Shown: positions 16,907 through 26,500 of the stretch, one piece after another
How the letters are laid out: each line of letters opens with the position of its first letter
Position numbering within the stretch: position 1 is the first letter of the stretch
Origin: CAZXSK01 sp964642855
GTDB lineage: Bacteria; Planctomycetota; Phycisphaerae; SM23-33
Reading direction: 5' to 3'
Assembly: GCA_964642855.1 (NCBI GenBank)
Contig: CAZXSK010000035.1
Location: 1 to 43,733 of the forward strand
DNA: 43,733 bases
Notes under the pieces: model-generated
What the model saw: only the letters and a program-made list of their open reading frames with translations
Database searches by the model: none
What the model was told of the DNA's origin: nothing
Position numbers and translations under genes: made by a program

Positions 16907-17533
16907 TCAGGATTTCTTCGCTTCCAGGAAGAACAGCCCCTCGCGGTCGATCTGTTGTGTCTTCCGGAGATGAGCTTCGTCGAGCAACTCGTCCCAGCCT
17001 GCCGGGTCGGGCAGGTGGTCGCCGTGGACCTCCTTGCCCACGCTGTCGTGGAACGCGTTGACACCGGCTGAACTGTTGAGATGCATCACCACCAGCCTCC
17101 CGCCGGGCCTCAGCGCGCGGGCAAGATTCGCCACCGCCTGCCGCTGGTCCCGGAAGTGTGGGAAGCTGTGGAAGCACAGCGCCAGGTCGAAAGCCTCAGC
17201 CCCCAGGTCGGCCGAACATACGTCGGCGTGTCGAAGCTCGGCGCCGGATTGCTTCCCGCCGGCCAGTTCGAGCATGGCCCTGGAGAAGTCGATCGCCAGG
17301 ACGCGACCGGGAGCAACCTTCTCCACCAGCCAGGCGGTCAACTGGCCGGTCCCGCAGCCTACTTCGAGCACGTCCATTCCTTCGCGGAGTCCGAGCAGGT
17401 CGAGATGCTCCTCCACCCGGCGGATCGTTTCCCCGGGGGACTGCTCTTTCTCATCCCAGCCGGCGGCGATGTGGTCGAAGAACTTCACGCGCGGGTCGTC
17501 GGGCGTCGGGGGGGTCTCTGCTCTGTCGGTCAC
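16907..17533 (-). CDS. Class I SAM-dependent methyltransferase
   Basis: A 208-aa cytoplasmic methyltransferase of the UbiE/COG2226 type. A GTG start at 17533 is favoured because GGAG lies eight bases upstream; an alternative TTG at 17560 has no ribosome site. Motif I is VLEVGCGTGQLTAWL (SAM glycine loop), the acidic tip of strand 2 is VLAIDFS, motif post-I includes FDLALCFHSFPHF, and LRPGGRLVVMH is the conserved post-motif. The N-terminal FFDHIAAGWDE is common in small-molecule methyltransferases. It is divergent from a metal ABC importer with a repeat-bearing region between them, suggesting co-regulation by metal. Substrate unknown. Confidence 0.8.
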   Translation of the reverse strand: MTDRAETPPTPDDPRVKFFDHIAAGWDEKEQSPGETIRRVEEHLDLLGLREGMDVLEVGCGTGQLTAWLVEKVAPGRVLAIDFSRAMLELAGGKQSGAELRHADVCSADLGAEAFDLALCFHSFPHFRDQRQAVANLARALRPGGRLVVMHLNSSAGVNAFHDSVGKEVHGDHLPDPAGWDELLDEAHLRKTQQIDREGLFFLEAKKS

Positions 17534-17578
17534 GTGGGGGTCTCCAGGCTGTCCCGGCAAGGAGGCTTGACGGGTTGG

Positions 17579-17606
17579 GTAATACGAAGTTACGCTTCAG
17601 TAATAC
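17579..17606. promoter_or_regulatory. Candidate metalloregulator operator (GTAATAC direct repeats)
   Basis: GTAATAC occurs at 17579-17585 and again at 17600-17606, exactly 21 bases (two helical turns) apart, with a GTTAC (17589-17593) between them that forms GTAA...TTAC dyads. The site lies between the methyltransferase and the metal ABC operon, next to a TTGACG (17567-17572) that could be a -35 element. Layout suits a dimeric Zur/Fur/MntR-type repressor; this is inference. Confidence 0.4.
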
Positions 17607-17681
17607 CGTCGCCCGGCGCGGGGTGCAAGGGCTCTCTGCAGGCCGGCGCGGATGTACGTAATCCAACGGCCTGGCCATACC

Positions 17682-18512
17682 ATGCGCAACTGCCGCCATC
17701 GAATGCTCTGCTCACTGCTTGCCGCAACGGTGCTTGTCTGCATCGCAGCCGGCTGCTCCGATGACCAAGCCGGGCCGCCACCGGTGGTCGCGACGTCCAA
17801 TACCTACCTGCAGGCCGCCGTGTGGGACCTCATCGGCCGCGACGTGCCGGTGATGTCACTGGCCGGACCCGGTGCATGTCCCGGACATTTCGACCTCAAG
17901 CCCAGCGACGCGCGCAGGCTGGGGCGCGTGCCCTTGCTGTTGAGCCTGCCCGGCCAGGACGACCTCGCCCGGGCAGCCGGGCCGGATACGGTCTCCGCGG
18001 TCGTCCCCCCGCCCGGCGGGCTGGGCGACCCCAACACCTACCTCGGCGTCTGCCGGCGCGTATCGAAGCTGCTCGCCCACAACGGGCTTGTCACCGAGGA
18101 TCACGCAGCCGGACGGCTGGAACGAATCGAGGCCCGCATGGCCTCCCTTCGCCAGTGGATGCGCCAGGAGCTGGCCGCAGCCGGGCTGGAGGGAGCGCCC
18201 GTCGTTGCGCCCGCCCACCAGGTACAGTTCTGCAGGGCAGCCGGCCTGCGCGTGATCGCCGTCTACACCGGCAGCGACACGACCTCCACCGGCGAGATCG
18301 GCCGGGTGATCGCAGCGGCAGATCAGGACCCGCCCATGCTGGTCATCGCCAATCGCCCGCAGGGACGCAAGCTCGCCGACGCCCTCGCCGGCAGGCTGGG
18401 CGACGTTCCCGTTGCGGTGCTCTGCAACTTCCCCGATCCCGACCAGTCCCCGCCCTTCGACGAGATGGTTCGGACGAACGTCGGATCCCTCATCGAGGCA
18501 GCCACTCCGTGA
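17682..18512 (+). CDS. Metal ABC transporter substrate-binding lipoprotein (TroA/ZnuA-like)
   Basis: A 276-aa lipoprotein, the binding component of a zinc/manganese-type importer. The ATG at 17682 gives a lipoprotein signal peptide with lipobox IAAGC (acylated Cys25); an in-frame ATG at 17652 would add ten residues, and neither has a strong ribosome site. Features of the cluster-9 (TroA) fold: VVATSNTYLQAAVWDLIG at the N-terminus, GHFDLKPSD around the first metal-ligand His, a charged backbone helix (LERIEARMASLRQW), and PAHQVQF at the expected second His. The usual His/Asp-rich loop is absent, so metal choice is open. Its stop overlaps the start of the ATPase gene (GTGA). Confidence 0.75.
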   Translation: MRNCRHRMLCSLLAATVLVCIAAGCSDDQAGPPPVVATSNTYLQAAVWDLIGRDVPVMSLAGPGACPGHFDLKPSDARRLGRVPLLLSLPGQDDLARAAGPDTVSAVVPPPGGLGDPNTYLGVCRRVSKLLAHNGLVTEDHAAGRLERIEARMASLRQWMRQELAAAGLEGAPVVAPAHQVQFCRAAGLRVIAVYTGSDTTSTGEIGRVIAAADQDPPMLVIANRPQGRKLADALAGRLGDVPVAVLCNFPDPDQSPPFDEMVRTNVGSLIEAATP

Positions 18513-19312
18513 GCGCCCCGGCTGCCATCGACATCCGCGGGCTGACCGTTGCCCGCCGGGGACGGCGCATTCTCGACATCGATGCCCTGAGCATTCCCCA
18601 CGGCCGCTGTGTGGTAATCCTCGGGCCCAACGGCGCGGGCAAGACCACGCTGCTTCACTGCTGCACGGGATTGATCCGCCCGCGGCGCGGATCGGTGACG
18701 GTTCTGGGCAAGGACGTTGGTTCGGCCGGAAGCCTGTCGATCACCCGGCTTCGACGGCGGGTTGCGCTGGTGGGGCAGGTTCTTGCCGGCCGGAGCGAAC
18801 TGCCCCTGACCGTGCGGGAAGTCGTGCAGATCGGCAGGACCGGCTGGGCGGGGCTATTTCGGCGGCTGGGCAAGAGCGACCGCCAGCTCGCGGAGCAATG
18901 GATCGAGCGGCTGGGGCTGGGCGACCTGGCCGACGAAGCCTACAGTCAGCTTTCCGGCGGGGAGCAGCGGAAGGTGCTGATCGCCAAGGCGATGACCCAG
19001 CAGCCGGAAGTGCTGCTGCTGGACGAGCCGACGGCGAATCTCGACCTGTACTGGCGCGAGCAGATCGTACGCACGCTGTCGGAGCTTCGCGGCGAGCTTT
19101 CGCTGACGCTCGTGCTGGTCTGTCACGAACTCGAGGTCATCCCGCCCGGGACCGACACAGTCGCCGTGATCGAAGCGGGACGGGTGCGACATCACGGGAC
19201 GGTTGACGAGGTGCTCACCCCCACGATGGTGTCCGAGCTCTACGGACCCGACATCGCGGTCGAGCGTCGCGGCGATCGGGTGACAGCCGTTCCCAGGGGG
19301 ACGCAACGATGA
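18509..19312 (+). CDS. Metal ABC transporter ATP-binding protein
   Basis: A 267-aa ATPase. The GTG start overlaps the preceding stop (GTGA); the long open frame upstream in this register is out-of-frame reading of the lipoprotein gene. Walker A GPNGAGKTTLL (about residue 39), Q-loop LVGQV, ABC signature LSGGEQRKVLIAKA, Walker B VLLLDEPTANLDL and the switch His in LVCHELE are all present, so the ATPase should be active. It ends with ATGA overlap into the permease gene. It powers uptake of the metal delivered by the lipoprotein upstream. Confidence 0.9.
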   Translation: MSAPAAIDIRGLTVARRGRRILDIDALSIPHGRCVVILGPNGAGKTTLLHCCTGLIRPRRGSVTVLGKDVGSAGSLSITRLRRRVALVGQVLAGRSELPLTVREVVQIGRTGWAGLFRRLGKSDRQLAEQWIERLGLGDLADEAYSQLSGGEQRKVLIAKAMTQQPEVLLLDEPTANLDLYWREQIVRTLSELRGELSLTLVLVCHELEVIPPGTDTVAVIEAGRVRHHGTVDEVLTPTMVSELYGPDIAVERRGDRVTAVPRGTQR

Positions 19313-20127
19313 TCGACCTGGCGTATTTCGCGCCGGTGATGGCTGCGGGAATCGTAGCCGGCGGGTCCACGGGCATGCTGGGTGTGTACATCGTGGGCAT
19401 GCGGATTCCGTTCCTGGGAGTATGCGTGGCACACGCTGCCCTGGCGGGGGCGGTGTTCGGAGCGCTGGCGGGGTTCACCGGTCCATGGCTGCTGGTGCCC
19501 GCGCTGGGCGGGGCGGTGGCTACGGCGCTGCTGTTGGGGCTGCTGGACCCCCAGCGGACGAAGCTGGACAACAACGTCATGCTCGGGCTGCTCTTCTCGC
19601 TGACAATGGGGCTGGCGTTTCTGGGCATCGGCCTGTTCTCGCGGTTCGACATCCCCGATCACGACGTGCGAAACCTGCTGTGGGGCAGCCTGCTGTTCGC
19701 CCGCTGGGAAACGGTCTGGCTGATGCTGGGCGTAGCGGCAGCGGAACTGGCGTTCGTCGGACTCTTTGCCAAGGAGCTGCGTGCGATTCTGTTCTCGCGG
19801 CTTCACGCGCGGAGCGCGGGCATTCACGTGACGCTCGTGTGGACCGGGCTGCTGGTGCTCACCGCCGTGGTACTGACGGTGAATTTCCAGACGGTCGGCG
19901 GGCTGATGATCTACAGCCTGCTTGCCAACCCGGCTGCGGCGGCGTTCCAACTCACGCGGGGTCACGGGCGCGCCTTGGCGACGTCCACGTGCCTGGGCGC
20001 GTTGAGTGGTTTGGGGGGGTTCCTCGTGGCTGCGTGGCTGGACCTGCCCGTCGGCGCGATGATCGTGATCGTCTCGTCGCTGCTGGTAGTGGTTGCGGGA
20101 GCCGTATCCCACCTTCGCCGTCGATGA
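19309..20127 (+). CDS. Metal ABC transporter permease (ABC-3 / ZnuB-like)
   Basis: A 272-aa inner-membrane permease with about eight hydrophobic helices, starting MIDLAYFAPVMAAGIVAGG. The motif GMRIPFLGVCVAHAALAG followed by Ala/Gly-rich helices, LLWGSLLF and the late segment QTVGGLMIYSLLANPAAAA are hallmarks of the ABC-3 family that carries zinc, manganese or iron. ATGA overlap with the ATPase stop marks a tightly coupled three-gene operon. It converges on the zinc-ribbon gene 64 bases downstream; no clear terminator seen between them. Confidence 0.9.
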   Translation: MIDLAYFAPVMAAGIVAGGSTGMLGVYIVGMRIPFLGVCVAHAALAGAVFGALAGFTGPWLLVPALGGAVATALLLGLLDPQRTKLDNNVMLGLLFSLTMGLAFLGIGLFSRFDIPDHDVRNLLWGSLLFARWETVWLMLGVAAAELAFVGLFAKELRAILFSRLHARSAGIHVTLVWTGLLVLTAVVLTVNFQTVGGLMIYSLLANPAAAAFQLTRGHGRALATSTCLGALSGLGGFLVAAWLDLPVGAMIVIVSSLLVVVAGAVSHLRRR

Positions 20128-20191
20128 TCGCAGCGACAACGCGGCCCGCCCGAACGCACCCCGAGTGGCGTGGGTCTTGCCGGGGACCTGC

Positions 20192-20740
20192 CTATTCCCG
20201 CCGGATCTCTTTCCCGCAGCTGGGGCAGAAGCGGGCATCGGGCGTCAGGGGCCCGCCGCAGTACATACAGAATCGCGGTGTCGCTGCGTCCCCGGAGGCA
20301 GGCTTGGGTGTGGACGGGGCGGTTTGGGAATCTCCGCCCCGGGGTTGCGGTTCGGCTGAAGCTTTGGGTATTGGGGGTATCCACGCCGGCCTGAGGGACT
20401 CCTCATCGACCGGTGGCGCGTCCTGCCGGCCGGACGGCTGGGGCGCGTCGACCAGCCGGCGGGCGACGAGCCTGCCCTGCACCTCGTGAAAGTGCGCCTC
20501 TCCCGACGACAGGCCGGTGTCGGCCCAGTCTTCGTGGAGGGGGTCCCACCACAGCCAGCGCTTCGATGCGGGGAACAGCATCAGTCGCTGGCGGCCGAGG
20601 GTCAACTGCCAGTCCTCAGGGCGGCCGAACGCCTCGGCGGGAGTCGCCTGGCCCTGCGCGACGCCCTCCAGCGCCCGGTCGAGCCTGCGTTCGAGCTCCA
20701 GTTGCGCGGGCTCTGCCGGCGGGGGTTGGGTCTCTACCAT
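20192..20740 (-). CDS. Small protein with C-terminal zinc ribbon
   Basis: A 182-aa protein. The ATG at 20740 is preceded by GGAGG and overlaps the last codons and stop of the 906-aa gene upstream (ATGGTAG), implying translational coupling. Residues 1-75 are acidic and helical with LTLGRQRLMLFPASKRWLWWDPLHEDW, which resembles a small globular or PH-like beta domain. Residues about 100-150 are Pro/Ala-rich and disordered. The C-terminus is a zinc ribbon, FCMYCGGPLTPDARFCPSCGKEI, with CxxC...CxxC. No family name is recognised for the N-terminal part. The coupling suggests that it works with the membrane protein next door. Confidence 0.75.
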   Translation of the reverse strand: MVETQPPPAEPAQLELERRLDRALEGVAQGQATPAEAFGRPEDWQLTLGRQRLMLFPASKRWLWWDPLHEDWADTGLSSGEAHFHEVQGRLVARRLVDAPQPSGRQDAPPVDEESLRPAWIPPIPKASAEPQPRGGDSQTAPSTPKPASGDAATPRFCMYCGGPLTPDARFCPSCGKEIRRE

Positions 20741-23454
20741 GGGTGGCGCCTCCAGCTGTTGACCATTGTCTGCTTCTTCTCCATGTACATCTGCGCGCCG
20801 ATGTCGTCGCCGCGGGCGGTCATCTTGTCGGCGATCTTCCGGTGGTAGTCGAGGTAGTCCTGCAGGCCGGCGTCGATGTCGCCTCCCCGCCCGTGGGCTT
20901 TGCGGATGTACTCGGTGATGTCGGCTTCCTCGAACGTCCGGCTGACGGTGAAGTCCTCCGGCGCGACGGTGGTGACGCGGTCTTTCCACCGGGCGATCCA
21001 CTGGTCTTCGGGCACCATGGCGGGCTTGCCGGTGCTGGCTGATTCCCAGAAGTCCAGCACGTACCGCTCGCCGCTGGGCAGGATCACGCGGTTGGCGATG
21101 TGGTTCGACTCGTACCAGCTGTCGATCCAGTCGTACACCCCGCTCGGGTTGGCGGTCGATGCTTCTTCGACGATGATCGTATCGACGACCGCGCCGTCGA
21201 CGTTGAGCTGGTCGACGATGTCCTCGGCCCACTTCCGGCCGATGTGGGCGAAGTCGCCGCATCGACCTCCGCGCCAGTCGGCGATGCGGGCGGGAACATT
21301 GCGCAGGCTCGACATGGTGTTCATGGGCAGGTCGAGCAGGCCGGTGAAGAACGCCTTGATCGCCCCGTCGTTCTTGACCCAGTAGCCCTTGTCGACGACT
21401 TCCCTGACCTTCTCGGCGAATCGGTTCTGCAGGTCCTGCACCACCGCTGGGTCGGCCGGTGGAATACCGGGCAGGTCGCTGCCGGGCTGAGAGGACGCGG
21501 GCGTGGGCTCGGCCTGCGCCTCCGGTGGCTGGGTGGTCCGCTCCGGAGGTGGAGGTGTTTCTTGCGGCGCGTCCGGCGGCTGGGTGCCCTGGTCCGGTGG
21601 CGGCGGCTGGGTTTGTCCGCCGTCCTGCTGGGCAGGCTGGGTCGGCGGGCTGTCCTGCGCGGGTTGTGGGGGGGCGTTGTCCTGTGGCGGCGAGGGCGGC
21701 GGGGTGTCCGTCGGCGAGGCAGGGGGTGAGGACCCTTCCACGATCAGCGCAACGTTTCCTTCCGGCGTGACGCCGTCTTCGGCGATGTCCCCGGCGAAGC
21801 CTCTGAGCCCGGGCGGAGCGGCATCGGGCGCGCTGTGAGGCTGGTCGTACCACCGTTGGAACTTGTCGGTAAGCCGGCCGTCTTTCAGCAGCCCGTGCTT
21901 CTGCATGTACTCGACGGCCTCGCGGCCATCGATGATCCGCGTTCCCGGAGGTGGCGAGGGCGGCGGCGACGTCGTGAGCCCGCCCGGCGCGGCCGGGGGG
22001 ATAGCCACACCCGGCGACATTGCGGGCCCCATCGCGCTGGCGGCGCAGGCTGCGGCCAGTCCCGGACCGCCCGAAGCTGCCCGACCCAGGGCGATGCCGA
22101 GCCCCCGCAGCAGGTTGGCCAGCAGCAGCACGCCGGCCGACCCGGCTGACGTTTCGGCTACGGCCCGGCTGGTGGGGTCCATCCGTCGGGGGTCGGAGGT
22201 CAGCCTTCGCACGAGGCGGTCGACCTTTTCCTTGACGTCGCGCGGCAGGAGGTCGGCGGGCAGGGCGGGCCCGGCGGTTGGCCCGCTGCTGCCGCCGGAT
22301 GTTGCGCCCACGCCCTTGGGCCGCTCGCCGATGGCACGACAGAGGCGGGGGTAGATCCGTTTCATCAGATCCACCGACTGGGCCTTGTACTGGCGGACAA
22401 ATTCGCGAAGCTTGGGGTGTCCGGCGTCCTTGACCTCGATACCGACGACCAAGAGGAAGCGGCCATGGGTTACCTGGACCATCGTGGCCCCGTCGGGGGA
22501 GGACATGACCCACGCGTAGTCGCCGAGATCGAGCCTCTCCAGCGTGAACGGCTCGCTGTCGCCGATGCGTTGGCCGACCGCAGGTGCGAGCTGCTGGTAC
22601 ATGCCCCGGCTGACCGCCCGGGCTTGCGAGGCCGACGAACGTTCCAGCAGGAACACGCTCACGCCAACAATCTGCATGTCGTCGATGGCGAAATGCCTGG
22701 CTGCATGGGGCCCCATCGGCTCGCCGGACTCGGTCCGCAGCGTGTCGCTTTCGATTTCGTCATCGAAGTCGCTGCGGCTGACGATCTGGCGGAGGATGTT
22801 CGCGGCGCGTTGCTGGCTTTGTCCGAAGGCCGGGCCCGTGGTGGAGGTAACCACCAGGGCGCACAGCAGGGCGAGGCAGGACATGGGCGGGCCCGAGGTC
22901 ACGAAACTGCGCGAGGCGGAGGGCTTGGTGGCGTAGCGCAGCAGCAGGATGGCCGTTGCGGTCACGAGCATGCAGGTGGTCAATCCGCTGGCTGCCAGGG
23001 AGATCTGGGTCGCCAGGGGCGCCCCCGCCAGGGCGAGCAGTTGCGTGGCCAGGTAGCACAGCCCCCAGAGGGCGACGATCAGGAAGCTGCCCCGGGCGTA
23101 CCATCTTCCGTCGCGCTGGTGCAGGCGGTAGGTTGCCCCGCGCAGCAGGCCGAGGACCGCCCCGGCTGCCAGCGCGGGAATCAGGTACTCGGGAACGATG
23201 GCGAATTCGAGCGAACCTGCCTGGGCGAGGAACCCCAGGCCGTACGCGATCGGGGGAAAGAGGCACGCCAGGATGCCCACCGGCTGGTCGGCGCCCATGG
23301 AGACCATGACCCAGAGCATCGATCCGGCCAGCAGGACCAGCGACCCGAGCACCGGGGAGACCAGCCACGCCGCTGCCGCCAGGACGAACAGGATCACGGT
23401 CTTGACAAGGCCCCCCAGGATACCGCGCAGCGCCATACCGCCCATACCGGCCAT
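20734..23454 (-). CDS. Membrane protein with proline-rich linker and candidate transglutaminase-like domain
   Basis: A 906-aa multidomain protein. Residues about 8-185 contain roughly seven hydrophobic helices. Residues about 200-225 form another hydrophobic segment (LALLCALVVTSTTGPAF) that could be a second signal/anchor. Residues 225-370 are a mixed domain (HFAIDDMQIVGVSVFLLER, YAWVMSSPDGATMVQVTHG). There is an Ala/Gly hydrophobic stretch near 450, a short module GTRIIDGREAVEYMQKHGLL near 505, and a Pro/Gln-rich linker (about 590-665). The C-terminal domain holds GGRCGDFAHIG (Cys732), YESNHIANRVILPSGERY (His785) and LDFWES (Asp801): the order and spacing of a papain/transglutaminase-like triad. 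Activity is inference; I do not recognise a named family. Confidence 0.6.
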   Translation of the reverse strand: MAGMGGMALRGILGGLVKTVILFVLAAAAWLVSPVLGSLVLLAGSMLWVMVSMGADQPVGILACLFPPIAYGLGFLAQAGSLEFAIVPEYLIPALAAGAVLGLLRGATYRLHQRDGRWYARGSFLIVALWGLCYLATQLLALAGAPLATQISLAASGLTTCMLVTATAILLLRYATKPSASRSFVTSGPPMSCLALLCALVVTSTTGPAFGQSQQRAANILRQIVSRSDFDDEIESDTLRTESGEPMGPHAARHFAIDDMQIVGVSVFLLERSSASQARAVSRGMYQQLAPAVGQRIGDSEPFTLERLDLGDYAWVMSSPDGATMVQVTHGRFLLVVGIEVKDAGHPKLREFVRQYKAQSVDLMKRIYPRLCRAIGERPKGVGATSGGSSGPTAGPALPADLLPRDVKEKVDRLVRRLTSDPRRMDPTSRAVAETSAGSAGVLLLANLLRGLGIALGRAASGGPGLAAACAASAMGPAMSPGVAIPPAAPGGLTTSPPPSPPPGTRIIDGREAVEYMQKHGLLKDGRLTDKFQRWYDQPHSAPDAAPPGLRGFAGDIAEDGVTPEGNVALIVEGSSPPASPTDTPPPSPPQDNAPPQPAQDSPPTQPAQQDGGQTQPPPPDQGTQPPDAPQETPPPPERTTQPPEAQAEPTPASSQPGSDLPGIPPADPAVVQDLQNRFAEKVREVVDKGYWVKNDGAIKAFFTGLLDLPMNTMSSLRNVPARIADWRGGRCGDFAHIGRKWAEDIVDQLNVDGAVVDTIIVEEASTANPSGVYDWIDSWYESNHIANRVILPSGERYVLDFWESASTGKPAMVPEDQWIARWKDRVTTVAPEDFTVSRTFEEADITEYIRKAHGRGGDIDAGLQDYLDYHRKIADKMTARGDDIGAQMYMEKKQTMVNSWRRHPW

Positions 23455-23520
23455 GACGGTCTTCTCCTTTCTTGCGCGTCAACGCAGCCGAAGGGACGGC
23501 CTGTGCAACGGGAGATGGAA

Positions 23521-26500
23521 TCAGTTTCGGATGGCCGTCCGGATGCGTCGAACGAGTTCCTTGTATTGGAACGGTTTCTGTATGAAACCTGCAAGCCCTT
23601 TGCCGGCAAATCGGTTGGTGGCGTCCTGCTCGTTGTAGCCGCTGGCGAGGACCACGCGAACGTCCGGGTCGAGCCGTCGCAGTTCGGTGAAGGCTCGCTC
23701 GCCGTTCATGTTGGGCATGGTCATGTCCAGCAGGACCGCGTCGATCCGGTCGGGCGACTGGCGGTAGAGGTCGACGGCTTCGGCGCCGTCGCCGGCCTTG
23801 ATGACCTCAAAGCCGCTCCGCTCGAGCATGGCTGCGGCGACATCGCGGACGGTTCTCTCGTCGTCGGCGACCAGCACGGTTCCCCCGTCGACGGGCTCGT
23901 GCTGGTCATCAGCCGGGTCCTCACCCACCGCCACGGGCTCGGATTCCTCCGACGCGGGAAGCAGCACGCGGATGGTCGTCCCGCTGCCGGGCTCGCTGTA
24001 GACCTTGATGGCTCCCCGGTGGCCCCGAACGATGCCGAGCACCGCGGCCAGTCCGAGCCCCCGGCCGGCGAACTTGGTGGTAAAGAAGGGGTCGAAGACC
24101 CGCGTGCGGGTTTCCTCGTCCATGCCGCAGCCCGTGTCGCAGACTTCCAGGTAGACGTACCTGCCCGGCGTGAGGTCCTCGTCGAGATACGTAGTGGCCA
24201 GGTAGTCGTCGTCGGCATCGATCACGCCGGATGCGAGAGTGATCACGCCGCTTTCATCCTGGAGGGCGTCGGAGGCGTTGGTCAGCAGATTCATCACCAC
24301 CTGCTGGATCTGGGCGATGTCCACCTCCACGGGGGGCAAGTCCTTGGCGGGGGCAAGCCGGAGTGTCGCGTTCTTGGAGATCGATGCCCTCAACAGGTGC
24401 GACATCTCGGACATCACCTCGTTGAGATCCACCGGCTGGATGACGAACCGTCCCTTGCCGGAATAGGCGAGCATCTGGTTGGTCAGTTCCGACGCCCGCA
24501 GGGCGGCGCGGCGGATCTCGCTGACGGTGGTCCGCGCCGGGGCGACTTCGGAGAGGTCTTCCAAAGCGAGGTCGGCGTTTCCGAGGATGCCCACAAGCAG
24601 GTTGTTGAAATCGTGGGCGATCCCGCCGGCCAGTACGCCGAGGCTCTCGAGCTTCTGGGCGTGCTGGATCTGGGACTCGAGCTGCTCGCGATCCCGCTGG
24701 GCCTCGACGCGCTCGGTGACGTCCAGCACGAGCGAGAGAATCGACACCAGATTCCCGTCGTCGTCGAGCAGGGCGGAGTTGAACCACTCGCAGTGCACGA
24801 CATCGCCGCTGCGCGTGTAGTTGCGATTCTGCATATGCACACGTCCGCCGCGCATCAACTCCCCGGCTCTCTCGGTGACTTCTTTTGCATCGTCCTCGTG
24901 GACGAACCGCCAGTCCCCCAGCTTCCTGCCACGGACCTCCTGCTTGGACCAGCCGAAGATCTTCTCCGCCCGTGGCGACCAGTGGGTCACGCGAAACTCG
25001 CTGTCCCACTCGATGAATCCCAGCGGTGTGTTGAGCAGGTGGAACGAGAGTCTTTCGTGGGCGAGGCGCAGCTCGCGCTCCGATCGCCGCGCTTCGGTGA
25101 CGTCTCTGCCCACGGCGGTGAAGCCTTCCACCTCGCTGCGGGGTCCGGTCAGGCCCGTCAACGCCCATTGGATGGTCCGCCAGTCGCCATCGTCGGCGAT
25201 CCTGCACTCCACCCTGGCAGAATAGGGCGGACGGGCGGCTTCCCGGGTGGCTTGGAGAAACTCCTGCCGGTCGTCCGGATGAACCATGGAGGTCAGTCGG
25301 GCCGGCAGATCCGACCGGCCCGAGGCGGCGAGCCTGATCATCGACGGGCTGGCAAACTCCAGTCTGGCGTCTGCATCGCACCTGCAGACCAGATCGGTTG
25401 CGCTGTCCACGAGGATACGGTAGTTCCGCTCGCTTCGCTGCATGGCCTGCTGGGCCTGCCTGCGTTTGACGATGCTGCCAGCGAGGATCAGGATGGCTAC
25501 AACAAGCAGCAGGATCACACCCGCTGCAGCGAGGATCGTGTCCCAGTAGACCTCCATCAGCGAGACGGGTTGGTGAACAACCTGGCTGTCGGGAGGCAGG
25601 TCGCCGGGGTCGATGCCGAACCGCTCGAGCTGCCGATAGTCGAACATGTACGGATTGACCGATGCGCCTTCGATGGGGATTTCTTCCGGAGATGTCGTGC
25701 CCTGCAGGATGGTCACGGCCATCTCCGCCGCCCGCCGGCCATGCCACCTGCCGCTGTTGAGCTTCCCCCCCATGATGCCGTACCCCAGCCAGAGGTCGAC
25801 CAGTCCGTAGACCGGCACGGGTGCCCCGCCGAACAGTTCAGGGAAGCGTCTGGGGTAATCGACATATCGGCCGGTTGCGTCGCGAAGCCAGACCGTCAGC
25901 AGAACCACGTCGCCGTCTTCGAGGCCTCGGATACGCCGGCTGAGTTGGTCGGTCGTCAGACTGTTGCCGTCGAGGTACTCGAACGTCAGGTCGGGCAGTT
26001 GCGAGCTGGCCTCGCGGACGACCTGCTCCTGGGCCCTTCCGGTGGGGGTGTCATCGGAGACCACGAACACGCGCTGCAGTTGGGGCTGGAGGTCCCGCGC
26101 GAGGGTGAGTGTCTTGACCACGTCGAGCTTCTCGACGATGCCCGTGGCCGGTGCAAGCGAGGGGCTCCGAGCGAGAGCGGGATCATTGATCCCGCAGAAA
26201 ACGATCGGGATTTGCCCGAACAGTTTTCTTCCGTACTGCTCGAGGAACTTCAGGGCGTTGTCGTCGGTAGCCAGGAGCAGGTCGAAGGCGTTGGGTTCAT
26301 ACTTGTCGCCCAGCAGACGGTACATCGAGGAGAAGACCTCTTCGGGTAGGTGTCGCTTCGTGTCGAGATATTCGACGTAGACTGTAGCAGCCGGCATCCG
26401 CTCGGCGAAGACCTCCATCGTTCCTTCGACCTCGTCGTCGGTCCAGTCGAAGCCGAGGTGGTAGGAGTTGAGGATCAGCACGTTTGGGCTTGCAGAATCG

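Noticed and set aside
22417..26349. Stop-free plus-strand frame of 1310 codons antisense to the membrane protein and hybrid kinase
   Set aside because: Its register mirrors the codons of the real minus-strand genes. High GC removes stops; the sequence is His/Gly/Arg-rich with no domain and runs across the gap between two genes.
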